A stretch of 64,000 bases of DNA from the NCBI GenBank assembly GCA_965229785.1, contig CBDDJS010000001.1:372001-436000 (forward strand). Reading direction: 5' to 3'. The stretch is from JAWPMT01 sp965229785 (GTDB taxonomy: Bacteria; Bacteroidota; Bacteroidia; Cytophagales; Cyclobacteriaceae). Shown here in pieces: positions 1 to 8,241 of the stretch. The position numbers were made by a program, and so were the translations under genes. Positions within the stretch are counted from its first letter, which is position 1. Each line of letters begins with the position of its first letter. The notes beneath the pieces were generated by a model, which saw only the letters and a list, made by a program, of their open reading frames with translations, searched no databases and was not told the DNA's origin.

Positions 1-418
1 AAGCATTGTTGATCCGATACATCCGTTGAAAAGTCTGAAATGTGATCCCGTACTGACTTTTGAACCACCGACGAACGGCCTCGGGGCTAATGCCTTTTTC
101 TTTAAGGCAATAATCCGTGATCTTTTCTTTTGGATGTGCCCGCACCATGGAAATGGCCAATTCTACATGCGCCGGGGCTTTGTTGGCGTTTTCTGTGGGT
201 CGACAGATCTTACAAGGACGATAGCCATGATCCAATGCATCCTTAAAATCAGTGAAGAATTCAACGTTTTCTTTTTTGGGTTTTCTTGCCCGGCAGGTGG
301 CAATGCAAAAAATGGAGGTGGTTTTGACGCCTGCATAGAATATACCTATATGATCTGGCCGTTTGTCGACCAGTGCTTGATAATAAGCTTCAATTCTTTC
401 CGGTTCTGTCACCAACAT
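1..418 (-). CDS. ada: Ada-type methylphosphotriester-DNA repair protein / AraC regulator (partial, C-terminus off window)
   Basis: The reading frame opens with ATG at 418 and stays open to base 1, giving 139 residues. Four cysteines sit at residues 38, 42, 69 and 72 (FCIATC and YRPCKIC), the spacing and even the numbering of the zinc site of E. coli Ada, where Cys38 takes the methyl group from DNA phosphotriesters. Residues about 85-139 look like the first helices of an AraC-type helix-turn-helix. In this family the protein acts as a methylation-triggered activator of alkylation repair genes. Whether an O6-methylguanine methyltransferase domain follows lies outside the window. The plus-strand reading frame over the same bases is a shadow. 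Confidence 0.9.
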   Translation of the reverse strand, partial: MLVTEPERIEAYYQALVDKRPDHIGIFYAGVKTTSIFCIATCRARKPKKENVEFFTDFKDALDHGYRPCKICRPTENANKAPAHVELAISMVRAHPKEKITDYCLKEKGISPEAVRRWFKSQYGITFQTFQRMYRINNA

Positions 419-557
419 GTGTAAATCTTTAAATTTCTTCAAAGAAACCCAAGCCCCATCATGAGTTGCAACCGAAAACTGGACAAGTATTTTTATCGTT
501 TGTGGCGAGAATGAAATTGAGTTAAACCAATTTGAATGTGATGTGTTATCCCAATGA

Positions 558-992
558 ATGAAACTTCGAATATCAACCCGAGTAAACGCGCCCCTGCAAA
601 CTGTGAAAAATGGGTTTAATCAGGATTTATTCCTGTCCTTAAATCCACCCTTTCCACCTGTGAAATTGCTGCAATTCGATGGCTGTGAAAAAGGGGATAG
701 AGTGAAGTTGGAGTTAAATTTTATATTCTTCAGGCAAGACTGGGTGAGTGATATTACGGAAGATGCGGAAACTACCGAACGCTGGTATTTCATAGATGAA
801 GGAACGAAACTTCCCTTTTTTCTTAGATCCTGGAAACACCACCATTCCGTAGAGAGGAATGGCAACGGATCAGTCATTATTGATGATATCACTTTTTCTA
901 CCGGTATGATACTCACTGACTTGTTGATGTATCCGGCGCTATTAGGGCAATTCCTGTATAGAAAACCAGTTTATAAGAGGAAATTTCAATGA
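558..992 (+). CDS. SRPBCC/START-like family protein
   Basis: A 144-residue protein without a signal peptide. The opening MKLRISTRVNAPLQTV is typical of the first strand of the SRPBCC (START-like, polyketide cyclase) ligand-binding fold, and the body alternates beta strands with a WYFIDEG turn and a closing helix (residues about 118-140). Such small proteins bind hydrophobic ligands, but the ligand cannot be read from sequence. It stands alone between the divergent Ada-type gene and a secreted protein. The family call is by pattern, not by a conserved catalytic residue. Confidence 0.6.
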   Translation: MKLRISTRVNAPLQTVKNGFNQDLFLSLNPPFPPVKLLQFDGCEKGDRVKLELNFIFFRQDWVSDITEDAETTERWYFIDEGTKLPFFLRSWKHHHSVERNGNGSVIIDDITFSTGMILTDLLMYPALLGQFLYRKPVYKRKFQ

Positions 993-1113
993 TTTACCGG
1001 TTTCACTTATCTCTTTAACCGGACCATTTCATTTCTGTTTGGGTCCGATACAATGTGGTGAGATTTGTTAAGAAACTTTAGTATCATTGAGATGATGATC
1101 ACCAAAGCAACAA

Positions 1114-2589
1114 ATGATGTACCGTAAACTGGGTGCTTTCTTCATAATCCTGTTACCCTTTTTGCTTCACGCCCAGGACGATCCGTTCCAGGAAATCACC
1201 AATACGGATAAATTGGTCAGGCCATGTCGTGATTACTTTTGGAAAATTAGAACCATGCCTTCGCATGATCGATATGATTTGCAGGTTATCGATGGAGAAA
1301 TCGTATTGTTCTTCAGAGATCCCAAACTTTTTAAAAAACTCTTTAACAAGGAGAATGATGGCCTGGCCATTGATATTCTTCATCAGTCGTTGGCCACCTG
1401 TGAAGGAGGTAACGTAAAAAATGCACATTGGGCATATGATGGTGAGTTGATTGCGCCAGTTTTCAGAGATGAGTTGAATAAAAGATCACGTCCTGGACCG
1501 AATGGCGGAATCAAGATCGTTATGGGCACTCTCCCGGCCAATTTTCATCCGAATGATATCGAATTAAACCTGCTCATTATTCAAAAGAATTACTTATGTC
1601 ATCGGCAAAGAAGCTTTGGAATGATTGATCATCAGTGGAATTTGCTGGAAATGGACCTTTTAAGCGATTATGCAGTCCGGTCTGATTCCGCGTTAGCTGA
1701 TAACCGAAATAAGCGTTTGGTTGAAAATGCTCAAGTGATGGATCCAACTCCATTAGAAACTACTGAAGATTTGATTAAGTTGTTTCATCAAATGATTCGA
1801 AACAGGCAATTTGATTCTGCTCAAGTAGTCCAGCACACGGTTTTTGATCGAATTCTAAGTGGAAGGGCGTCGATATCCTACCTTGATCAGCTAGTCATTC
1901 CAAAATCTGCTGAATTCGTTAGTCTGCACCTGGATCAACTTGTCTTTAGTTACCATCTCAAAAAGTTGACAGATTGGCAATTCGTTGAAGCGCTGCGTGC
2001 ACTCCTATTATTCAAGTCGAAGAATGTGCATCTTCGGTATGATTTAACGGTAATGCATTTGAAATTATCGAATGCCAATAGTTTTGCCGACAATCGAAAA
2101 CAGTTCAGACGACTGATAAGTGTCCTCGGAAGGAGGGTGCCGGAGCAATTGCGTAAAAGACTTTTGATTAATTTCCATATGATGGAAGTTGCGCATTTTG
2201 ACAATCAAAATGATCCCTGGGCAAGAAACGATGCGATTAAAGGGATAGAGCGAAATTATGAATCAGTTGGCCTGAGCGACGAGGAGCGTTTATACCTCAT
2301 TAAATTCTATTACTTATACGGACCTTATGGATGGCCTATAAGTTTATTTGCGGATCATGATTTCCGAGGCGATGAAAACGAAGAATTATTAGACCATTAC
2401 ATTCGATTGACCCTCGAAGATGAGGAATTCCTTCAGAATGAAGTTTACAGATCCCTGGTCGATCGATTTATTGAAAACCATCGGGACAGGTTTTGTGATA
2501 TGTTCCTTCCGGAGCCACAAGGAGGCTTTTCTTTCCAGCTTTTTTTCAATGAGGAGTTGGCGGAAATGTACTGCGAAACTTGCCAATAG
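1114..2589 (+). CDS. Hypothetical secreted protein
   Basis: A 491-residue protein with a clear signal peptide (MMYRKLGAFFIILLPFLLHAQ, cut after HAQ). I do not recognise a family. The N-terminal third (about 22-190) is mixed alpha/beta with paired Cys residues. From about residue 220 on it is helical and rich in Leu/Arg, resembling helical-repeat scaffolds, and it ends with a C-x2-C pair (CETC). It is the first of three plus-strand genes (with the YceI-like and DUF6090-like genes). The 130-base gap to the next gene suggests a separate transcript is possible. Confidence 0.6.
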   Translation: MMYRKLGAFFIILLPFLLHAQDDPFQEITNTDKLVRPCRDYFWKIRTMPSHDRYDLQVIDGEIVLFFRDPKLFKKLFNKENDGLAIDILHQSLATCEGGNVKNAHWAYDGELIAPVFRDELNKRSRPGPNGGIKIVMGTLPANFHPNDIELNLLIIQKNYLCHRQRSFGMIDHQWNLLEMDLLSDYAVRSDSALADNRNKRLVENAQVMDPTPLETTEDLIKLFHQMIRNRQFDSAQVVQHTVFDRILSGRASISYLDQLVIPKSAEFVSLHLDQLVFSYHLKKLTDWQFVEALRALLLFKSKNVHLRYDLTVMHLKLSNANSFADNRKQFRRLISVLGRRVPEQLRKRLLINFHMMEVAHFDNQNDPWARNDAIKGIERNYESVGLSDEERLYLIKFYYLYGPYGWPISLFADHDFRGDENEELLDHYIRLTLEDEEFLQNEVYRSLVDRFIENHRDRFCDMFLPEPQGGFSFQLFFNEELAEMYCETCQ

Positions 2590-2720
2590 AGAGATGGAAT
2601 GGGATCTATCTACCAGTCATCTATCAATCTTGTCCATTAATCTAATTAAATAATACACAGCCAACATCTGGCAACGATCTGCAGGTACGGGGGAGAAGTT
2701 ATAAACAATCAACATTAGTC

Positions 2721-3308
2721 ATGCTCAAGCTTACCTCCCTTAGCGCAGTGAAGAGAATGGGCCTAAGTATTTTTTTCTTTACTGTAATGGTTGGTCTCTC
2801 AAATGAGACTCATGCTCAAAATCGATATTTTATCGAAGAAGGGAAAGTTGTTTTTGCTTCAGATGCTCCACTGGAATTGATCGAAGCAAGTACTTCTTCC
2901 ATTTTAGGTATTCTGGATAAAGAGAAAAAAGCTTTCGCCGTTTCCATACCCATTTCCACTTTTAGAGGTTTCAATGCTCCATTGCAAAGAGAACACTTTA
3001 ATGAGAACTACATGGAAACAGAAAAGTACCCAAAAGGCATCTATAAAGGGTTGATCATCGATGAGATCGACTTCAATAAGAATGGCTACTATACGGTGAC
3101 CACAGAAGGAAAATTGCTGCTTCATGGTATAGAACAAACTCGAAAAATTAAGTGTGACATAGTCGTGGAAGATGATGTAGTGCGTCTTGCTTCGAGATTT
3201 CAGGTAGAATTAGAAGAGCACAACATCAAGATACCCACCATTGTCAGCCGTAAGCTGTCCGAAGTAATTACTGTGAATATTGAAGCTGATTTTGTTTTAA
3301 AAAGATGA
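2721..3308 (+). CDS. YceI-like domain protein, secreted
   Basis: A 195-residue protein with a signal peptide (about 1-32, ending THAQ). The rest follows the YceI lipocalin-like pattern: a VVFASDAPLELIEAS opening, FRGFNAPLQREHFNENYMETEKYP in the middle and LLLHGIEQTRKI before the last strands. YceI proteins are periplasmic beta barrels that bind isoprenoid or other lipids. Its stop overlaps the start of the next gene (ATGA), so the two are translationally coupled. Ligand unknown. Confidence 0.75.
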   Translation: MLKLTSLSAVKRMGLSIFFFTVMVGLSNETHAQNRYFIEEGKVVFASDAPLELIEASTSSILGILDKEKKAFAVSIPISTFRGFNAPLQREHFNENYMETEKYPKGIYKGLIIDEIDFNKNGYYTVTTEGKLLLHGIEQTRKIKCDIVVEDDVVRLASRFQVELEEHNIKIPTIVSRKLSEVITVNIEADFVLKR

Positions 3309-4186
3309 CATTAATAGGAAAAAATAAACGAAAAGCATACGAATACCTTTTCGAGTTCATCGTACTTTTTGCCAGTATCTACATTGCCTTCGAGTTGGAG
3401 GAATGGGATGAAGAGGCGGATTTTACTGATAGAGAAGTGGCTTATCTGGCAAGTATGCATCAAGATCTTTCAAAAGACTTCAACCAGCTTAATCGTAGGA
3501 TCATTGAATATGATGAGAAGATCATAAGTGCTCAAAATGTTCTTGAACTATTAGAAAAACCGTATACCTCAGTTCAGACGGATATCATGTATGAGTTCAA
3601 TAATCATTTACTGTCTCACTACAATTATAATCCGGTCAATAATACCATCGAGACCCTTAAAACCAGTGGAGACCTGAAACTTGTGAAGAACCATGGGTTC
3701 AAGATCTTGCTTTCTGAATTAGACAAGTCCTATGTGTCCACTGTTCATCAGGGTGAAATATTCAATGACTACATAGAGGGAATGGAATGGTCAGGATTCT
3801 TTATCAACAACTTCGATATGAAGAGTTTCGAAGTGTTTGAGGACAAAGCGAATTTTGCCATCTTGTTTAGAAATCGGGTTCGTCATTACATTTCTTTAGT
3901 CAACAATTATTACTTCCAGATGCAAGGCTGTCTCAAGAAAACGGAGGAAGTCAAATTAGCCCTTGAAATGGAGATGAAACGTCGGAAGATTGGATATACG
4001 CCGGCAGATATCATCCTAAACAGTGAATCCACCCAAGATTATGATGATCTGAGCGATGAAATGGATGCGTTTCTGGAGTCGACGGATTCTAGTAATACGC
4101 CATCTAATGAGAAAGCATCATCCGATTCGAAAATTGATGAGGAAACAGATGATCTTTTGGATGAGTTAAATAGCATTGGTAATTAA
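3305..4186 (+). CDS. DUF6090-like membrane-anchored protein
   Basis: A 293-residue protein with one N-terminal membrane segment (YLFEFIVLFASIYIAFELEEW, residues about 14-34) followed by a mostly helical soluble domain and an acidic, Ser-rich tail (from about 235). The layout of a short basic N-terminus, one helix ending in an x-E-W motif, then a long helical domain matches the DUF6090 proteins common in Bacteroidota; that assignment is by resemblance. It overlaps the YceI-like gene by four bases. Function unknown. Confidence 0.6.
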   Translation: MTLIGKNKRKAYEYLFEFIVLFASIYIAFELEEWDEEADFTDREVAYLASMHQDLSKDFNQLNRRIIEYDEKIISAQNVLELLEKPYTSVQTDIMYEFNNHLLSHYNYNPVNNTIETLKTSGDLKLVKNHGFKILLSELDKSYVSTVHQGEIFNDYIEGMEWSGFFINNFDMKSFEVFEDKANFAILFRNRVRHYISLVNNYYFQMQGCLKKTEEVKLALEMEMKRRKIGYTPADIILNSESTQDYDDLSDEMDAFLESTDSSNTPSNEKASSDSKIDEETDDLLDELNSIGN

Positions 4187-4191
4187 AAACA

Positions 4192-4230
4192 GATCTTGTC
4201 CACTTCGCCTGTGCTCAGTGTGACAAGATC
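4192..4230. repeat. Intergenic hairpin repeat, copy 1 (9-bp stem, 21-base loop)
   Basis: Arms GATCTTGTC (4192-4200) and GACAAGATC (4222-4230) pair perfectly around a 21-base loop with the core ACTTCG-N6-CTCAG. The same core and loop length occur in the hairpin at 42084-42134 with a different stem sequence, and a related core in the one at 7665-7746. Confidence 0.65.
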
Positions 4231-4243
4231 CTTTATTCCCTGA

Positions 4244-4281
4244 CCCTCGTTTTGAGTCTTCTCTAACGAGGGTTTTCATTT
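4244..4281 (+). terminator. Rho-independent terminator after the DUF6090-like gene
   Basis: CCCTCGTT (4244-4251) pairs with AACGAGGG (4265-4272), followed by TTTTCATTTTT. It lies 58 bases after the stop codon of the upstream plus-strand gene. Confidence 0.75.
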
Positions 4282-4400
4282 TTATAAGATTGGAATCTGT
4301 CGCATGGAATGACAGATTTGTTATGCTTTCGCTAGAATCTGCTCAAACGAAAAGAATAATCTACCAGCTGAATCTTATGGAATTTCGATGCAATTTCATG

Positions 4401-7400
4401 CTACTCTTTCAATATCACCGCTGGTAATCCCAATTCCTCATACATATCATTAAAAGCTTTGAGCTCAACATCGATGAGCTGTTTCCTGGCTTCTGAGAAA
4501 GTTTTCCATTCGGCCATCAGATCATTATAGCGAGAAGCTGCCCCTTCGGTTACCTGAGGTTCCGCTACATCAATGGCACCCTTCAGATACATTAAATGCG
4601 CATTCAATTGATTATGGAAATTGATCACATCCTGGAAGGTCTTCTGTTTTGGCTGGATGAGGTCGTTCTCCCATTCTTCGATTTTGGTAACCAATGATTT
4701 AGCAGTGTCCAACAGGACTTCCGCCTCCTCATTACCTTTGAGCAATTTCTGGTAGCCTCGAAGCTGACTTTTGGCAGATCGCATCGTGTTGACCGATTCA
4801 TGGATATCGCGAATGGTCTCTTCAATTCCGGTCAGTTTACTTTGTTGATCACTCCAATCCAATTGACTTGCCTTGATTGATGGGTTTGGTAATATGCTTA
4901 CTGTCGTTTCAACGGAATCGTCTTCATGGATCAGTCGGAGTACGTAATCACCTGGGCCTACGCGTGATCCCCGGTAATCGCCGAATGCGAATACTTGAGA
5001 GACTGCTGGTAGCGTAGCTCTGCGGAAATCCCAGGTAAACCGGTTGATGCCTTTTTGGGCAGGAAGTGTTGCCGGTTTTGGAGGGCCACCAGCCCAGCCT
5101 TTGAAGTCCGTTGCTTCTTCGGAAGTATAACTTCTTATTTCTTTTCCGTTTTGGAAAACCTTCAAGGTAATGGAAGTACTGTCCAATTCATTGGGTAAAT
5201 AATAATCAAGTGTTACCCCTTCCTTTGGGTTTTGTCCCCAGCCCGGACTGGGTGTATCCTGACTGCCACCAAACAGGCGATAGGTGTTCTTGGGAGTATA
5301 CAAGGCCATGGCGTCTCCGAATTCTCCTTTAGATTGCTGAATTGCGCCTAAATCATCCAGAATCCAGAATGACCGGCCAGCAGTAGCCGCTACCAGATCA
5401 TTTTGACGTACCATAATGTCATTGATGGGTACAACGGGCAAATTGAGTTGGAGCTTTTGCCAATAAGCCCCATCATTGAAAGAAACATACAGTCCGGTTT
5501 CTGTTCCTCCGTATAACAGCCCCGGAACTTTAGGATCTTCCCGAACTACGCGAAAGAAAGAAGGCGCTTCATCCACACCATTTGTTATTTTAGTCCAGCT
5601 AGCCCCATAGTTATTGGTCTTGAAAGCCAGAGGCGTCAGGTCATTAAATTTATATCGCATTACCGCGATATAGGCGGTCGCAGGATCGTGAGGAGAAACT
5701 TCTATGGCATTGATGATCCCTTCCTGTAGGCCAGCAGGCGTAACATTTGCCCAGTTTTCACCACCGTCCCGGGTAAGGTGAACAAGTCCGTCATCAGAGC
5801 CGGCCCAGATCACGCCTTCTTCATGCGGTGATTCAGTCAGATACATCAAGGTGTTGTAATTCTCACCTCCAGCCGCTTCATTGGTGTACGGGCCACCACC
5901 TTTTCCTTGCTGATCAGGATTGTTTCTTGTGAGGTCAGGGGAAATGGCCTCCCACGACTGGCCACCATCAGTGGTTTTGAATACCACATTACCTGCATGA
6001 TAGATCACACTACGATCGTGTGGGGAGGAAATGATCGGGGCATTCCAATTGAAGCGGTGACTAAAATCAGCAGGCACGTTCCCCAGTCTTAGTTCAGGAT
6101 ACTGATTGATCAGTTTGCCTTCTGCTGTGGCCTTATCCCATTTTTCAATGATACCCTGATAGCAGCCACCATAGACAATTACCGGATTGTCGGGATCAAA
6201 AGCGGCATACGCACTTTCGCACCCAGCAACAGAATACCAGTCTTTCCAGCCGATGCCAAATCCGTTGGTACGACTGGCGATGGCAATGGCCGAATTATCT
6301 TGTTGGCCTCCATAAACATTATAAGGGACCAGATTGTCCGTATTTACCCTGTAAAATTGAGAGGTGGGCTGGTTTTGTTGCGTTGACCAGCTTTTTCCTC
6401 CGTCGAACGTGATATTGGCGCCTCCATCATTTGAATTGATCATGTTTTGATTGTCATTGGGATTGATCCAGATATGGTGGTTGTCTCCATGAGGCGTTGG
6501 GAGATTTCCAAAAGACCTGCCTCCATTAATCGATTTTGTAACAGGTGCGTTGGCCACATAGACTACATTTTCGTCAACAGGATCGGCGAAGATCTCCATG
6601 TAATACCAGGAACGAGCGATGTTTACCCGGTCTTTGTTGACTTGAGTCCACTTTTTACCCCCGTCGTTGGATCGGTAAACTCCTCCCTGGTCGCCTTCTG
6701 CTTCAACCACTGCAAAAACCAGGTCTGAATTGGCTCTGGATACGGAAATACCCGCTTTCCCGAATGCTTCCGGTAATCCCTCTTCCATTTTGTTCCAGGT
6801 TTCTCCCGTGTCAGTAGACTTATACAAGCCGGATGATTCTCCACCCGATTGCATGGTCCATGGGTAACGTCGATGTTCCCACATCGCTGCATAAAGAATA
6901 CGTGGATTCGTGTAGTCCATTGATAAAGAGGAGGCTCCAACGCCGGGACTGACTTGTAAAACGGGTTTCCAGGAGTCACCGCCATCGGTGGATTTATAAA
7001 CGCCACGCTCAGGACTTGTCCCATATTGAGGCCCTTGAACCGTTACAAATACAATATCAGGATCGGATGGGTGAATCACTACATCCGAGATATGTTGAGA
7101 ATTTTCAAGTCCTACATGTTCCCAGGTACGACCTGCATCCGTAGACCTGTAAACGCCATCTCCACTGGAGGTCATGACACCCCGGATAGCATGTTCGCCC
7201 ATACCAACGAAAATTACATTAGGGTCAGACTCTGCTACTGCGATGGCGCCAACTGTTCCGGTTTTGAAGAAACCATCACTGATGTTTTTCCAGGTAATTC
7301 CGGCATTAGTAGTTTTCCAGACGCCACCACCTGTACCACCCATGTAGTAGGTCATCGGATCTCCGACCACTCCCGTACTGGTGACACTTCGGCCCCCGCG

Positions 7401-7541
7401 ATAAGGTCCGATATTTCGCCATTTGAGCCCCGAAAAAAGCTCAGTGTCAATTTTTTTATATTCAGGTTGATTTTTCTTCCTTCTCTGCGCAAATACCAAA
7501 ACCGGAATTGCCAGTAACAACAAAAGAGCGATCTTCTTCAT
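4401..7541 (-). CDS. VPS10/sortilin-like BNR repeat protein, secreted
   Basis: A 1046-residue protein with a signal peptide (MKKIALLLLLAIPVLVFAQ). Residues about 35-720 form beta-propeller blades with many copies of the Asp-box/BNR pattern, such as STDAGRTW, STDGGDSW, SNDGGKKW and TTDGGQSW. This is the VPS10/sortilin N-terminal and WD40/YVTN/BNR-like group. The C-terminal 300 residues contain a beta domain and a helical coiled region. Bacteroidota have many such exported propellers; substrate and enzymatic activity, if any, are unknown, and a sialidase activity should not be assumed from the Asp boxes. No T9SS tail is visible. Confidence 0.8.
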   Translation of the reverse strand: MKKIALLLLLAIPVLVFAQRRKKNQPEYKKIDTELFSGLKWRNIGPYRGGRSVTSTGVVGDPMTYYMGGTGGGVWKTTNAGITWKNISDGFFKTGTVGAIAVAESDPNVIFVGMGEHAIRGVMTSSGDGVYRSTDAGRTWEHVGLENSQHISDVVIHPSDPDIVFVTVQGPQYGTSPERGVYKSTDGGDSWKPVLQVSPGVGASSLSMDYTNPRILYAAMWEHRRYPWTMQSGGESSGLYKSTDTGETWNKMEEGLPEAFGKAGISVSRANSDLVFAVVEAEGDQGGVYRSNDGGKKWTQVNKDRVNIARSWYYMEIFADPVDENVVYVANAPVTKSINGGRSFGNLPTPHGDNHHIWINPNDNQNMINSNDGGANITFDGGKSWSTQQNQPTSQFYRVNTDNLVPYNVYGGQQDNSAIAIASRTNGFGIGWKDWYSVAGCESAYAAFDPDNPVIVYGGCYQGIIEKWDKATAEGKLINQYPELRLGNVPADFSHRFNWNAPIISSPHDRSVIYHAGNVVFKTTDGGQSWEAISPDLTRNNPDQQGKGGGPYTNEAAGGENYNTLMYLTESPHEEGVIWAGSDDGLVHLTRDGGENWANVTPAGLQEGIINAIEVSPHDPATAYIAVMRYKFNDLTPLAFKTNNYGASWTKITNGVDEAPSFFRVVREDPKVPGLLYGGTETGLYVSFNDGAYWQKLQLNLPVVPINDIMVRQNDLVAATAGRSFWILDDLGAIQQSKGEFGDAMALYTPKNTYRLFGGSQDTPSPGWGQNPKEGVTLDYYLPNELDSTSITLKVFQNGKEIRSYTSEEATDFKGWAGGPPKPATLPAQKGINRFTWDFRRATLPAVSQVFAFGDYRGSRVGPGDYVLRLIHEDDSVETTVSILPNPSIKASQLDWSDQQSKLTGIEETIRDIHESVNTMRSAKSQLRGYQKLLKGNEEAEVLLDTAKSLVTKIEEWENDLIQPKQKTFQDVINFHNQLNAHLMYLKGAIDVAEPQVTEGAASRYNDLMAEWKTFSEARKQLIDVELKAFNDMYEELGLPAVILKE

Positions 7542-7664
7542 AAGAGGGATAGGGATTAGGTTGGAATTGTATGTAGATCACCAATCTAATAAAAAGTGAT
7601 CAGTCCTTCCGTTTAGTTTTGATTGGCGGTAGGAAAGGAATAAAAGAGGTTGTCTCAAAAACAA

Positions 7665-7746
7665 CTAATCTGTCAGGTTAAGCTTGTCGAAACCTTGACT
7701 AAGGATGTACAAATACATTTCGACAAGCTGAATGTGACAGATGTTA
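7665..7746. repeat. Intergenic inverted repeat, copy 2 (TTTCGACAAGCT family)
   Basis: Arms 7665-7692 and 7718-7746 are near-perfect reverse complements, sharing AGCTTGTCGAAA / TTTCGACAAGCT and CTGTCA / TGACAG. The loop holds a small CCTT-GACT-AAGG hairpin. It lies between bcp and the VPS10-like gene, which is upstream on the same strand. The core resembles the loops of the hairpins at 4192 and 42084. Confidence 0.65.
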
Positions 7747-7788
7747 GCATTTTAAGTCTTTTGAGACTTACATAATTGAGGGCCAGGT

Positions 7789-8241
7789 TTAACCCAAAAT
7801 CTGTGCCGTATGATCTTTGGTCTTTACCTTTTCGATGACTTCAGATATGATACCTTCTTCGTCAATGACAAAAGTGGTTCTCAGTGTACCCATGTAAGTC
7901 TTGCCATACATTTTCTTTTCTCCCCAGGTACCGAATAAGTTGTGGATGGTGTGATCAGTATCTACCAATAAGGTGAAAGGAAGTTCATGTTTGGCTATGA
8001 ATTTCTGATGAGATGCCTCGCTATCCTGGCTGACGCCCAGAACTTCATAACCTTGCTTTTGAAGCACTTCGTAATTATCTCTGAGATTGCAGGATTGGGC
8101 GGTACAGCCTGGGGTATTGTCCTTTGGGTAGAAATAGAGGACAATTTTCTTCCCTCGTAAATCAGATGATTTTACCAGGTTACCATTCTGGTCTTTGCCT
8201 TCAAATTCAGGTGCTTTATCACCAGCTTTTAGTATGATCAT
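7789..8241 (-). CDS. bcp: Thioredoxin-dependent thiol peroxidase (Bcp/PrxQ)
   Basis: A 150-residue cytosolic peroxiredoxin. The active-site stretch FYPKDNTPGCTAQSCNLRD carries the peroxidatic Cys46 and, five residues on, the resolving Cys51, the pattern of atypical two-Cys Bcp/PrxQ enzymes. They reduce hydrogen peroxide and lipid or alkyl hydroperoxides with electrons from thioredoxin; a trxA gene lies 3 kb upstream on the same strand. The start codon overlaps the stop of the M23 peptidase gene by four bases, so the two are coupled. Length fits the family. Confidence 0.95.
   Translation of the reverse strand: MIILKAGDKAPEFEGKDQNGNLVKSSDLRGKKIVLYFYPKDNTPGCTAQSCNLRDNYEVLQKQGYEVLGVSQDSEASHQKFIAKHELPFTLLVDTDHTIHNLFGTWGEKKMYGKTYMGTLRTTFVIDEEGIISEVIEKVKTKDHTAQILG

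Noticed and set aside
26..424. Plus-strand 132-residue frame at the left edge
   Set aside because: The opposite strand encodes an unmistakable Ada-type protein with all four zinc cysteines; this is its shadow.
4401..7541. Sialidase activity of the VPS10/BNR protein
   Set aside because: Asp boxes are structural; no catalytic Arg triad or Tyr/Glu pair could be assigned.
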